Assembly: GCF_001468225.1 (NCBI RefSeq)
Contig: NZ_LNRU01000004.1
Coordinates: 310,001-374,000, forward strand
Source: Sphingopyxis sp. H053
GTDB lineage: Bacteria > Pseudomonadota > Alphaproteobacteria > Sphingomonadales > Sphingomonadaceae
Direction of reading: 5' to 3'
Length of the DNA stretch: 64,000 bases
The position numbers were made by a program, and so were the translations under genes. The first letter of the stretch is position 1, and every line of letters begins with the position of its first letter. The notes under the pieces were generated by a model. It saw nothing but the letters and a program-made list of their open reading frames with translations. It was not told the DNA's origin and made no database searches. Positions 19,760 through 28,997 of this stretch are shown here, one piece after another.

Positions 19760-20794
19760 ATGGACTTCAAGGCCATGACCGACGACGAGCGTTGGGAAGC
19801 GGTGCAGGCGCGCGACAAGGCGCAGGACGGCCGTTTCGTCACCGGGGTGCTGACCACCGGCATCTATTGCCGGCCAAGCTGCGCAGCGCGCCATCCCCTG
19901 CGCCAGAATGTCCGCTTCTTCGCCGACGGCGACGCGGCGCGCGCCACGGGCCTCCGCCCTTGCAAGCGCTGCCTGCCCGACGATGTCGCGCGCGACGAAA
20001 ATGCGGTGATCAAGGCGATCGCGGCGATCAAAGGCAGCGAGGAACCGCTTGCGCTCGGCGATCTCGCCGCGCGCACCGGCTATTCGCCGACGCATTTCCA
20101 GCGCGTCTTCACCCGCCACACCGGCCTGTCGCCCGCGGCCTATGCCCGCGCGCTGCGCGAAGAGCGCGCGCGGCAGGCACTGAGCGATGGCAGCCGGGTG
20201 ACCGACGCGATTTACGACGCGGGCTTTTCGGGGCCGTCGCGTTTCTACCAGAATATGGAAGGGCGCATGGGCATGACGGCGTCGGCGTGGGTGAACGGCG
20301 GCAAGGGCACCGAGATCCACTGGGCGGTCGTGCCGACCAGCCTTGGCGAAATGCTCGTCGCGGCGACGACAAAGGGCGTGTGCCGCCTGTCGTTCGATGA
20401 GGGACGCGAGGCGCTCGAGGAGCGTTTCCCCGCGGCCGAACTGGTCGAAGGCGGCAAAGAGTTCGAAGCCTTGCTCAAACAGGTTGTCGACGCGGTCGAG
20501 GCGCCGGTGAATGGCTTCGATCATATTCCGATCGACGTGAAGGGCACCGCCTTTCAGGAAGCGGTGTGGCGCGAGCTCCGGAAAATCCCGGCGGGCGAGA
20601 CGCGCAGCTATGCCGACATCGCCGCGGCGGTCGGCAAGCCGAAGGCGGTGCGTGCGGCGGGGAGCGCGAATGGCGCGAACAACGTGGCGGTGCTGATCCC
20701 GTGCCACCGTGTGGTACGCAGCGACGGAACGCTCGGCGGCTATGCCTATGGCCTGCCGATCAAGGAAGAATTGCTCAAAAGGGAGAGTTTTTGA
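19760..20794 (+). CDS. ada: Ada: DNA-repair methyltransferase and transcriptional activator
   Basis: Encodes 344 residues from the ATG at 19760 (AGAGGA eight bases upstream; a TTG at 19754 is an alternative). Ada repairs O6-alkylguanine and phosphotriesters and activates the adaptive response. Order: the zinc/phosphotriester domain with Cys37, Cys41, Cys68 and Cys71 (YCRPSC, PCKRC), AraC-type helix-turn-helix segments (LAARTGYSPTHFQRVFTRHTGLSP), then the alkyltransferase domain with active-site Cys315 in IPCHRVV. All key cysteines are present, so both repair activities are expected. The stop overlaps the next ATG by one base. Confidence 0.94.
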   Translation: MDFKAMTDDERWEAVQARDKAQDGRFVTGVLTTGIYCRPSCAARHPLRQNVRFFADGDAARATGLRPCKRCLPDDVARDENAVIKAIAAIKGSEEPLALGDLAARTGYSPTHFQRVFTRHTGLSPAAYARALREERARQALSDGSRVTDAIYDAGFSGPSRFYQNMEGRMGMTASAWVNGGKGTEIHWAVVPTSLGEMLVAATTKGVCRLSFDEGREALEERFPAAELVEGGKEFEALLKQVVDAVEAPVNGFDHIPIDVKGTAFQEAVWRELRKIPAGETRSYADIAAAVGKPKAVRAAGSANGANNVAVLIPCHRVVRSDGTLGGYAYGLPIKEELLKRESF

Positions 20795-21552
20795 TGGCCG
20801 ACAAAGTTGCCGAGTTCCGCGCGTTGCACGTTCCGGGCGATCCGCTGATCCTGATCAACATCTGGGACGCGGGAAGCGCGAAGGCGGTCGCGGCGACGGG
20901 CGCCAGGGCGATCGCGACCGGCAGCTGGGGCGTCGCGTCGGCGCACGGATCGTCCGACGGCGAGAATTTTCCGCTCGAAGCGGCGCTCGCCAACCTCGCG
21001 CAGATCCTGGCGGTCACAGACCTGCCCGTCACGATCGATATGGAAGCGGGCTATGGCGACGACCCCGCGGCGGTGGGCGAATCGGTGGCGCTGGCGCGCG
21101 ATGCAGGTGCGGCCGGCATCAACATGGAAGACCGGCTGCCCGGGCAGAAGGAACTGCTCGCGACTGCAGATGCCGCCGCGCGCTATCGCGCTGCCGCCGA
21201 CACCGGCATCTTCGTCAACGCGCGCTGCGATCTGTTCCTGGGGCAGGATGCGGCGAAGGACGGCGACGCGCTCGTCGCGGCGACGCTCGAACGCGCGCGC
21301 GCCTATGCCGATGCGGGCGCGGGGTCGCTGTTCGTGCCTTTCCTGCTCGATCCCAAATGCATCGGTGCGATCTGCGACGCCTCGCCGCTGCCGGTGAACA
21401 TCCTGCGCGGCAAGGGCGGCCCGACGCACAAGGAGCTTGCCGCGCTCGGCGTCGCGCGGATCAGCCACGGGCACCAGCCGTGGGCCGCGGCGATGGCATG
21501 GCTGGCGGCGCAGGCTGCCCAAGTGCTGGGCGGCGCCGAACCCGACTATTGA
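20794..21552 (+). CDS. Isocitrate lyase/PEP mutase family protein
   Basis: Encodes 252 residues. The TIM-barrel signature is clear: LINIWDAGSAKAVAATGARAIATGSWGVA, then PVTIDMEAGYGD for metal binding, then AGAAGINMEDR. The KRCGH catalytic loop of true isocitrate and methylisocitrate lyases is absent, since DRLPGQKEL follows. It therefore belongs to the broad PEP mutase/oxaloacetate hydrolase-like group and its substrate is unknown. It starts on the last base of ada, suggesting coupled translation, though a link with alkylation repair is only contextual. Confidence 0.85.
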   Translation: MADKVAEFRALHVPGDPLILINIWDAGSAKAVAATGARAIATGSWGVASAHGSSDGENFPLEAALANLAQILAVTDLPVTIDMEAGYGDDPAAVGESVALARDAGAAGINMEDRLPGQKELLATADAAARYRAAADTGIFVNARCDLFLGQDAAKDGDALVAATLERARAYADAGAGSLFVPFLLDPKCIGAICDASPLPVNILRGKGGPTHKELAALGVARISHGHQPWAAAMAWLAAQAAQVLGGAEPDY

Positions 21553-21559
21553 AGAAGGG

Positions 21560-23116
21560 CTAGTCGTCGTCGGCGTCGCCGGCGACGGCTTCCTTGCCGG
21601 TGCCTGCCGCGCCCGCGCGGCGGGCCTTCATCGCCTCCAGCCGCGCGAGCATCGCTTCGCCCCGGCCATTGTCGTGCGGATCGAAGGCCACCGTCCGCGC
21701 CAGCCGCAACGCGGGTTCGAACTCACCCTGATTCGCGAGCGCAAAGGCATAGGCGACCCGCATCTCGATATTTTCCGGCGTGAGGACAAAGGCGCGCTCG
21801 AGCGCCTTGATCGCCATCTCGCTCGGCCGTTTGCCTTCGCTCAGAAAGCTGTCGAAATAGGCGTAGAGCGGCACCGCGTCGTCGGGATCGGTGCGGTTGG
21901 CGAGCTGGATCGGTTTGCGTGCCGCGCGCCATGCGGCGGCGTCATCCTCGCCCTTTTCGCGCAGTTGATACAGCTTCAGCCGGCCGAGCAGGACATTGGC
22001 GCGGACATGGTCGGGCCTGGCCGCCAGCACCTTGTCCAGCGCGGCCTGCATCGCCGCAAGGTCGCGCTTGTCGCTGTCGATGTCCCATTCGGCGGCCGCA
22101 AGCTCGAACTGGACGTCGGCATTGGCGGGCTGCGCGGCCGCCAGTTTTCGCAGCGTATCGCGCGCTTTGGTCAGCCGCGCCGCGTCGCCACGCGCATTCA
22201 GCCGTTCGAGCCGCGCCATGACCACGGCATCTTCGTCCGCCGACAGTGGCGCGATCCTGATGTTGGTCGAGACGGGAACGGCCTCGCGCGTGGTGCGGTA
22301 GCTGAGCCTGCTCTCGATATAGCGGTTCAAATCCTTGTCGAGCAGCGCAAGGTCGCCAAAGGCGTCGGTCGCCGCCTGTCTGGGGTCGGTGCCGGCATTG
22401 ATCGCATTGGTATAGACGTTGATCTGGTCCCCCCGCGCGGCGCTGTGGAACAGCATGTGGGTGAGCACCCAGGCGCGGCCGTAATAGACATCCATCTGCC
22501 CGCTGTTCCGCATCGCGCGGGGTTGTTCGAACAACAGTCTTTCGGCGGGAATTTTCGGCATCGCCAGCAGGCCATAGGCGCGGCGGTAGACCGGATGGCC
22601 GATCATCGCGCGGCCCTGCTTGTCGAAGTCGACCGTCGAATAATATTCCGCGAACCCTTCGATCAGCCAGGCAGGAAACGCCGCGCGGAGGTGGCGCTTC
22701 ATGAAATGGTGGCTATATTCGTGGAACAGCACTTGCTGTGAGGCCGATGTGCCGGCGACGTTGCTGCCGCCGTTCTGGCGAAAGGACATGGCGAAGCTGC
22801 CGTCGCGGTCCTGCCGATAATAGCCCGCGATCGACGCGCTCCGCGATCCGGTTGCCAGTTCGGCGACGTCGGGCGCCGCGGCGACCAGATAGATCGGCAG
22901 CTTGCTTTCCTCACCGGGCGTTTCGACCTTGAAGAGCAGGCGCAGCGTGGTGTCGAAACGCTGCAAATTCTGCGCGAATTCGCGGAGCGATTTCTCGTTG
23001 CTCTCGCTGTAGATGATGAAACTGTCGGTGTCGGCGCGCAGCCATTTGGCCTCGGCCGCGCCCGCCATTCCGACCGCCGCGATCCCGGCCAGCAGGCCCA
23101 AGCCGATTCTCTTCAT
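21560..23116 (-). CDS. Secreted HExxH metallopeptidase-like protein with TPR-type tail
   Basis: Encodes 518 residues from the ATG at 23116 (purine-rich site upstream); in-frame ATGs at 23134 and 23131 are alternatives. Signal peptide 1-23 (ends AEAK). The zinc motif is HEYSH (132-136), with the glutamates of LIEGFAEYYS (153, 157) as candidate third ligand; this is a gluzincin arrangement resembling DUF1570. From about residue 300 the chain is helical and TPR-like (for example ALDKVLAARPDHVRANVLLGRL, AIKALERAFVLTPENIEMRVAYAFAL). Likely periplasmic; the target is unknown. The final residues are acidic (DADDD). It converges on the PEP-mutase-like gene seven bases away. Confidence 0.82.
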   Translation of the reverse strand: MKRIGLGLLAGIAAVGMAGAAEAKWLRADTDSFIIYSESNEKSLREFAQNLQRFDTTLRLLFKVETPGEESKLPIYLVAAAPDVAELATGSRSASIAGYYRQDRDGSFAMSFRQNGGSNVAGTSASQQVLFHEYSHHFMKRHLRAAFPAWLIEGFAEYYSTVDFDKQGRAMIGHPVYRRAYGLLAMPKIPAERLLFEQPRAMRNSGQMDVYYGRAWVLTHMLFHSAARGDQINVYTNAINAGTDPRQAATDAFGDLALLDKDLNRYIESRLSYRTTREAVPVSTNIRIAPLSADEDAVVMARLERLNARGDAARLTKARDTLRKLAAAQPANADVQFELAAAEWDIDSDKRDLAAMQAALDKVLAARPDHVRANVLLGRLKLYQLREKGEDDAAAWRAARKPIQLANRTDPDDAVPLYAYFDSFLSEGKRPSEMAIKALERAFVLTPENIEMRVAYAFALANQGEFEPALRLARTVAFDPHDNGRGEAMLARLEAMKARRAGAAGTGKEAVAGDADDD

Positions 23117-23187
23117 TCTGCGCCCCCGCATCATAACCCTTAGGGGATGCTGCCAGTGCGCCCGGCTACAGTAAAGCCCTGTTGCGG

Positions 23188-25356
23188 CTAGACAAAGCTA
23201 TAGGGGTCGATATCGATCGCGAGGCGCGCCTTCGCCGGCCAGTCGACGCTGTTCACCCAGTCGCGGATCGTGCCCTGCAGGTCGAAGCTGCGCGGCGCGT
23301 GGAGCAGCAGGCGGAAGCGGTGGCGTCCGCGCAGCATCGCGAGCGGGGCGGGGGCGGGGCCATAGACGGCGAGGCCTTCGGCGACCGGTGCTTTCTGGCC
23401 CAGCCGCTGCGCGACGCCGCGCGCGACCTCGATGTCCTCCGACGAGATGACGAGCGCGGCGAAGCGGCCATAGGGCGGCGCGCCCGCGAATTTGCGCGCC
23501 GCGGCCTCGGCCGAATAGAAGCCGTCGCGGTCGTTGGCGACGAGCGCGGCCATCACCGGCGCGTCGGGAACGCGCGTCTGGATCAGCACCTCGCCGGGCT
23601 TGACCCCGCGCCCCGCGCGCCCCGCGACCTGCGCGATCTGCTGGAACGTGCGTTCGGACGCGCGGAGGTCGCCGCCGTCGAGGCCGAGGTCGGCGTCGAC
23701 GACGCCGACGAGAGTGAGGTTGGGGAAATGATAGCCCTTGGTGACGAGCTGGGTGCCGATGATGATGTCGACCAGCCCGCCCTCGACATTGTCGACGAAT
23801 TCGGCGGCCTTGGCGGGCGACCACAAAGTATCCGACGTGACGATGGCGGTTCTTGCTTCGGGAAAGCGCAGCGCGACCTCGTCGGCGACGCGTTCGACCC
23901 CGGGACCACAGGCGACAAGGCTGTCCTCATCCTCGCATTCGGGGCAGAGCCGCGGCGGCGGCATGACATGGCCGCAATGGTGGCACGCGAGGCGGTGGAC
24001 GAGGCGGTGCTCGACCATCCACGCGGTGCAGTTCGGGCACTGGATGCGGTGGCCGCACGTCCGGCACAAGGTCAGCGGGGCGAAGCCGCGGCGGTTCAAA
24101 AAGAGCAGACTCTGCTCGCCCTTCTGGAGCCGGTCGGCGAGTGCGTCGACGAGCGGCGGCGCGAGCCAGCGGCCGCGGTCGGGCGGATCCTGCCGCATGT
24201 CGATCGCTGCGAGGTCGGGCAAGGTCGCGCCGCCGAAGCGCGCGGGAAGCTGGATATGGCGGTAACGTCCCGCCTCGACCATCGCGAGGCTCTCGAGCGC
24301 GGGGGTCGCGCTCGCGAGGATGACGGGAAGCCCCTCGAAATGCCCGCGCATCACCGCGACGTCGCGCGCGTGATAATGGACGCCATCCTCTTGCTTGAAG
24401 CTCGTCTCATGCGCCTCGTCGACGACAATCACGCCGAGGTTGGCATAAGGCAGGAAGAGCGCCGAGCGCGCGCCGATGACGATGCGGGCGTCGCCCGCCG
24501 CGATCGCGTGCCAGGCGCGACGGCGTTCGGCCGAGCGCAGCCCGCTGTGCCAGGCGACGGGCTCGCAACCGAAGCGCGCGGTGAAGCGCGTGAGCATCGG
24601 TTCGGTGAGTGCGATTTCGGGAAGAAGGACGAGCGCCTGCTTGCCCGCGTCGATCGCGGCGGCGATCGCTTCCATATAGACTTCGGTCTTGCCCGACCCG
24701 GTGACGCCGTCGAGCAGCAGCGTGTCGAATTTCTCCGCATGCACCGCATCTCTCAGCTGCGCGGCGGCGGCGGTCTGTTCGGCGGAGAGATCGGGCGGAG
24801 CGAAGCCGCTGTCGGGTTCGGGGTAGGGCTGGTCGGCCGATACGGTCACGGCTTCGAGCGCCCCCGTGTTCACCAGCCCGCGGATCACCGCGTCGCTGAC
24901 CTCGGCGAGCGCGGCGAGTTCGCGCACCATGCCCTGCCGGTCGCCGATCGCCTCGAGCGCGACGATGCGCTGCGGGGTCATCCGTGCGGGCAGTTCGCCC
25001 GTCGCGCGATATTCGACGATCGGGCGGCGCGCGTCGGCAAAGGCGACCCCGGGGAGCACCATGCGCAGCACCGCGCCGGGCGGCGCAAGATAATAGTCGC
25101 TCGTCCATTCGACGAGACGGCGGAGCGGCGCGGGCACCGGCGGGACGGGCACGACTTCGTAGAGGTTGCGCAAGCGATTGTCGCCGACCGCCTCGGGCGC
25201 GCCGAAGCTGGCATCCTCCCACACCACGCCGCCGAGGCGGCGCGGGCCGAGCGGCGCGATCACGACGCTGCCGAGCGGCGCCTCGCTTTCGCGCGGGACG
25301 CGATAGTCGAGCGGGCCGAGGGCGGCGGTGAGGAGGAGGACGCGGGTGCGGGTCAT
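23188..25356 (-). CDS. priA: Primosomal protein N' (replication restart helicase)
   Basis: Encodes 722 residues. PriA recognises stalled forks and reloads the replicative helicase. The N-terminal DNA-binding domain is divergent. The helicase core has Walker A GVTGSGKTE (about 217-225), DEAH (VVDEAHETSFKQEDG) and LFLNRRGFAP. The zinc-binding cysteine set is CRTCGHRIQCPNC followed by CHHCGH and CPEC. Then come GTQLVTKGYHFPNLTLVGVVDAD and QVAGRAGR. All core motifs are intact and the length is normal. Confidence 0.96.
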   Translation of the reverse strand: MTRTRVLLLTAALGPLDYRVPRESEAPLGSVVIAPLGPRRLGGVVWEDASFGAPEAVGDNRLRNLYEVVPVPPVPAPLRRLVEWTSDYYLAPPGAVLRMVLPGVAFADARRPIVEYRATGELPARMTPQRIVALEAIGDRQGMVRELAALAEVSDAVIRGLVNTGALEAVTVSADQPYPEPDSGFAPPDLSAEQTAAAAQLRDAVHAEKFDTLLLDGVTGSGKTEVYMEAIAAAIDAGKQALVLLPEIALTEPMLTRFTARFGCEPVAWHSGLRSAERRRAWHAIAAGDARIVIGARSALFLPYANLGVIVVDEAHETSFKQEDGVHYHARDVAVMRGHFEGLPVILASATPALESLAMVEAGRYRHIQLPARFGGATLPDLAAIDMRQDPPDRGRWLAPPLVDALADRLQKGEQSLLFLNRRGFAPLTLCRTCGHRIQCPNCTAWMVEHRLVHRLACHHCGHVMPPPRLCPECEDEDSLVACGPGVERVADEVALRFPEARTAIVTSDTLWSPAKAAEFVDNVEGGLVDIIIGTQLVTKGYHFPNLTLVGVVDADLGLDGGDLRASERTFQQIAQVAGRAGRGVKPGEVLIQTRVPDAPVMAALVANDRDGFYSAEAAARKFAGAPPYGRFAALVISSEDIEVARGVAQRLGQKAPVAEGLAVYGPAPAPLAMLRGRHRFRLLLHAPRSFDLQGTIRDWVNSVDWPAKARLAIDIDPYSFV

Positions 25357-25423
25357 GGGCTGCGCAGGATATAGGGCGGCGGGTAAAATAGGAAAGCGCG
25401 GGGAGCAGTGCTCCTCATTCTTT

Positions 25424-25496
25424 CGTCATGCCGGACTTGATCCGGCATCCATTCCTGCGTCATCGACATGGGCCCCGGATCAAGTCCGGGGTGACG
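25424..25496. repeat. REP-like paired palindrome (CCGGACTTGATCCGG type)
   Basis: CCGGACTTGATCCGG (25431-25445) and its exact reverse complement (25475-25489) are flanked by CGTCA (25424) and TGACG (to 25496). It lies between the divergent-looking ends of priA (start) and the PepSY gene (stop). It is a different subfamily from the GCCCCCGC elements but shares the outer CGTCA/TGACG ends. Confidence 0.8.
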
Positions 25497-25503
25497 ATGA
25501 AGG

Positions 25504-26592
25504 TCAGGTGGGGGCGAACGCCGCCTTCTTCACCCGGCGCTTCGCCGGCTTCGGCCGCTTGAACCAGAAGGTCCACACCGCAAGGCTGCCGAGCATCGTC
25601 AGCGAAAGACCCGAGATCGTCAATATGATGCGCCACGCCCAGCCGCCGACCTTCGACGCGTGGATCGGGAAGGCCATGTTGAACGCCTGCGCGCCGCCCG
25701 GCATCGCGAGCGCATCGCGCGCGCCGAGCAACTCGCCGTTCGCCGCGTCGAACCACAGGGTCGAGCGGCCGTTGGGCAGCCATTCGGCCTGCTGGCGCAT
25801 CCGCAGCATGATCGGGTCGCCCTCTTTGCGCGGCAGGCTGAGGATGCGGAATTCGGCGTCGGGGAAGCGGCGCCGCGCCTCGGTCAGCATCGCGGTGTAA
25901 TCGGGCTGTCCGGCGAGCGGGCCGCCCTTGTATTTCGGCGGCTCGATCGCCTTCGCCGCCTCGGCGGGCGAACCGAAGGGGGCGATCATCACCATCGCGA
26001 AGGGGCGGAAGATCATCATCGTGCCCGTGACGATCGAGATCAGCAGCAGCGGCGCGGCGATGATGCCGAGATCGCGGTGATGCATCACGATCGACGGGCG
26101 GCTCATCCGCTTCGGCCACAGGCGGAGCTGGAAGGTCTTGCGCGTGCGCCACCACAGGATCACGCCGCTGATGACAAAGAACAGCCCGCACAGCCCCGCG
26201 ATCCCGATCACCCATTCGCCATTGTCGCCCGCGAACAGGTGGTGGTGGAAATCGAAGATCCAGAGCTCGGGCCGCTCCCACTGGCTCGCCCAGCGCGTGA
26301 CGATGTCACCCGACTGGCTCGCATAGGCGCCGGCCTCCTTGCCGAAGCGGAGCTGGTGGAGCCCGAAACGTTCGTCGGCATAGATGATGCCCTGCGCACC
26401 CGGCATCGCCATCAGCTTTTCGGTGGTCGCGGCGACCGTCGTCAGGTCGCCGCGCAGCGGATCGCCGGTGCCGGGGAAGCCGATCCACAGATGCTCATAG
26501 AGCAGGATCGTGCCCGACAGGCCGAGCAGCGCGAGCACAAGGCCGATCAGGCCCCCCGTCCAGCGGTGCAGCGTGTCGAGCAGCTTCATCAT
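25504..26592 (-). CDS. PepSY-associated membrane protein (siderophore-linked reductase type)
   Basis: Encodes 362 residues with four predicted membrane helices: LDTLHRWTGGLIGLVLALLGLSGTILLYEH, GEWVIGIAGLCGLFFVISGVILWW, LGIIAAPLLLISIVTGTMMIF and IILTISGLSLTMLGSLAVWTFWF. LHRWTGG and FDFHHHLF carry the histidines of the PepSY_TM family, thought to bind heme. Such proteins next to siderophore receptors are proposed to reduce or release iron at the inner membrane. It starts 15 bases after the TonB receptor stop, so the two are cotranscribed behind a Fur-box-like site. Confidence 0.88.
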   Translation of the reverse strand: MMKLLDTLHRWTGGLIGLVLALLGLSGTILLYEHLWIGFPGTGDPLRGDLTTVAATTEKLMAMPGAQGIIYADERFGLHQLRFGKEAGAYASQSGDIVTRWASQWERPELWIFDFHHHLFAGDNGEWVIGIAGLCGLFFVISGVILWWRTRKTFQLRLWPKRMSRPSIVMHHRDLGIIAAPLLLISIVTGTMMIFRPFAMVMIAPFGSPAEAAKAIEPPKYKGGPLAGQPDYTAMLTEARRRFPDAEFRILSLPRKEGDPIMLRMRQQAEWLPNGRSTLWFDAANGELLGARDALAMPGGAQAFNMAFPIHASKVGGWAWRIILTISGLSLTMLGSLAVWTFWFKRPKPAKRRVKKAAFAPT

Positions 26593-26607
26593 CAGAAACG
26601 CCTCCCT

Positions 26608-28854
26608 TTAGAACCTGTAGTCCCAGCCGAGGGTGAAGGTGCGCCCGCGGCCCGCGAAATAGGACAGCTGGTCGCTCGGCAGACGCGTGTCGCTCGAATA
26701 GTCGATATATTGCTTGTTGAAGAGATTCTGCGCCGACAGGCTGATCCCGCCAAAGCCCGTCTGGTAACGGACATAGGCGTCGGTCAGCGTGTAGCCGCCA
26801 AAATCATTGTCGCGCAGCTTGAGCGGGCTGCCCCGCGCATCGTCGGCGGCGCGCGCCTTGCCGTCGAAGCGGCGCTTCAGATAGATCTGCGTCTGGATGC
26901 GCGCCGAGAAGGGGCCGCTGTTATAGCTTGCTGCGAGGTTGACGCGGTCGGGCGAGATGTTGACCCCGTCGAGGTCGCTGTCGACCTTGCCGTCGGGCAC
27001 CGCATCGCTGTCGAAGCGGCCGATCAGATGCGCATAGCCGACGTTGAGCTTGAGCCCGTCGATTGGCGTCTGGACGCCGAGGTTGACTTCGAGCCCCTGG
27101 ATTTCGACGCGCAGGCGCTGGACGTCGAAGATGCGGTCGGGGCGCGTGATGAGCAGCTGGCCCTTGTCGCTCGACGACCAGAAATAGGCGGCGCTGGCAT
27201 CGACCGGTCCGCGCTTCACCTCGAAGCCGATCTCGCGGTTGTTCGACACGACGGGCGAGATATCGAGGAAATTGTCGATATCGACGCCGGTGCGGTTCAC
27301 GCTGCGCGTGATGCGGCCGATGTCGGGAACGGTGAAGCCCTCGGCATAGCTCGCATAGGCGCGGATGCCGTCCCACGGCTCGACGATCACGCCGCCGTTG
27401 ATCAGCAGGTCCTCGAACTTGGGCTTGCCGCCGGCGACGTCGACGCCGCCATAGCTCGCGAGACCGCACGGCACGGGCTGCGTCGCGGGCGGCGCGGGGC
27501 AGGCGACGAAGGTCGTCGAGGCGAGCGTGTGGAAATCGTCGATCTTGATCTTCACATTTTCCCAGCGGACCCCGCCCGCGAGGCGAACGACGCCGTCGAA
27601 CAGCGCAAGGTTCGCCTGCCCGAAGGGCGCGAGGCTCTGGAAATCGCTCGGCGGCACCCAGACGCGGTTCGTCGCGATCAGCGCCTGTTCGGTCTTGTCG
27701 ACGAGCGCGTCGAACCCGATCGTCAGCGTCAGATCCTCGAAGCCCGGGACGGCGCGTTCATAGCTGAACTTGGCGCCGAGTTTGCGGCTGCGGTTCTGCG
27801 ACTGGTCGAACACGGTGCCCACCGGCGCGATCGCCGGGTCCTGGAAGGTCGCTATCGGCGCGATTTCGCCGCCGAAGGTGTCGCGGCTGCGGTTGAAGAA
27901 AATCTGGCTGACGAAATTGCCGCCCCAAAGGTCGGTGTCGGTCAGCGACAGCGCGACGCTTTCGGTGCGGTTCGCCGCGGGCACGCCCGGCGGGGTGCCG
28001 CGGACGGCGCTCGTCGGCAGCCCGAGCGCCCGGTTGCCGGGGATTGCGACATAGTCGCCGTCGCCCTTCAGCTCGAAGCGGCTCGCGATCAGGTCGAGCC
28101 GTGCGCTCGGCGACAATTCATAACCCAAACGCGCGAAGAAATTCGTCGCCTTGCTGTCCTGCGTTTCGCCCTGCGTCAGGTTGAGCCCGATCGGGCGGCC
28201 CTTGGCGTCCGAAAAGACGCCGCGGATTTCATAAGTCGCGCCGACGCTCGCGTCGAACCGGCCCGCCTTATACTGGACGAGGCCGCCGGCCTTGCCGCCC
28301 ATCCCGGCCTTCGAAAAATCATTGTCGGCGGTGCCTTGCAGCAGGAAGCGGCCCGAAAGACCCTCGTCCTTCGGCGCGCCAACGGTGACCTGGTTGACGA
28401 TGCCGCCGGTGCCGCCGATCCCCTGCAAGGCGTTCGACCCAAAGATCAGCTCGACACGGTCGACGAAAAAGCCGTCGATGGTGAAGCCGTCGCGGCTGCC
28501 GTCGCGCATCGGGGTCGATTGCGGAATGCCGTTGATCGCATAGAGCGGCGAGCGCCCGCGCAGCGATTCGCCCGAGCCCGAAAGCTTCTGCCGCGTCGGC
28601 GAGAAGCTGGGGGTCAGGTTCGCGACCGCGTCGGTGACCGACCCCGAAATCGCGAGCTGCTGGTCGAGCGCATCCTTGCCGATGATGTCGATCGTCAGCG
28701 GCAGCGCGTTCGGCGGCAGGATCGTGCGCGCCGCGGTGACGACGATCGTCTCGCCCGCCGCGCTGTCCGCATCGACGGGGGCGGTGTCCTGCGCAAAGGC
28801 GGGCGACGAAAGCGCGGTGGTGAGCAGCGCAGCGGCGGCAATTTTGCGAATCAT
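26608..28854 (-). CDS. TonB-dependent receptor, siderophore type
   Basis: Encodes 748 residues from the ATG at 28854 (CAGGAG seven bases upstream; a TTG at 28860 is an alternative). Signal peptide (ends SSPAFAQ), a TonB-box-like ETIVVTA around residue 37, a plug domain (IDGFFVDRVELIFGSNALQGIGGTGGIVN) and a 22-strand-type barrel ending in the aromatic GRTFTLGWDYRF, all classical outer membrane receptor features. The PepSY gene downstream and the Fur-box-like site upstream suggest an iron-siderophore ligand. The exact siderophore cannot be told, and I saw no biosynthesis genes. Confidence 0.92.
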   Translation of the reverse strand: MIRKIAAAALLTTALSSPAFAQDTAPVDADSAAGETIVVTAARTILPPNALPLTIDIIGKDALDQQLAISGSVTDAVANLTPSFSPTRQKLSGSGESLRGRSPLYAINGIPQSTPMRDGSRDGFTIDGFFVDRVELIFGSNALQGIGGTGGIVNQVTVGAPKDEGLSGRFLLQGTADNDFSKAGMGGKAGGLVQYKAGRFDASVGATYEIRGVFSDAKGRPIGLNLTQGETQDSKATNFFARLGYELSPSARLDLIASRFELKGDGDYVAIPGNRALGLPTSAVRGTPPGVPAANRTESVALSLTDTDLWGGNFVSQIFFNRSRDTFGGEIAPIATFQDPAIAPVGTVFDQSQNRSRKLGAKFSYERAVPGFEDLTLTIGFDALVDKTEQALIATNRVWVPPSDFQSLAPFGQANLALFDGVVRLAGGVRWENVKIKIDDFHTLASTTFVACPAPPATQPVPCGLASYGGVDVAGGKPKFEDLLINGGVIVEPWDGIRAYASYAEGFTVPDIGRITRSVNRTGVDIDNFLDISPVVSNNREIGFEVKRGPVDASAAYFWSSSDKGQLLITRPDRIFDVQRLRVEIQGLEVNLGVQTPIDGLKLNVGYAHLIGRFDSDAVPDGKVDSDLDGVNISPDRVNLAASYNSGPFSARIQTQIYLKRRFDGKARAADDARGSPLKLRDNDFGGYTLTDAYVRYQTGFGGISLSAQNLFNKQYIDYSSDTRLPSDQLSYFAGRGRTFTLGWDYRF

Positions 28855-28880
28855 TATCAACTCCTGTTGGCAGGGCCGCT

Positions 28881-28899
28881 AATGAGAGCGATTCGCATA
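28881..28899 (-). promoter_or_regulatory. Fur-box-like site upstream of the TonB receptor
   Basis: AATGAGAGCGATTCGCATA matches AATGAGAATGATTCTCATT at 15 of 19 positions and is 27 bases upstream of the receptor ATG. This is a consensus comparison by eye. If real, iron starvation would release Fur and switch on receptor and PepSY genes together. Confidence 0.5.
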
Positions 28900-28997
28900 G
28901 GCAAGGAAAAACCCGCCCGATCGATGCTGTTTTGCTACTTTGTCCCGTCGCGTGGAAAATTCGCCACAGTGCCGAAAAGCGCGCTATCAGACTGCCG

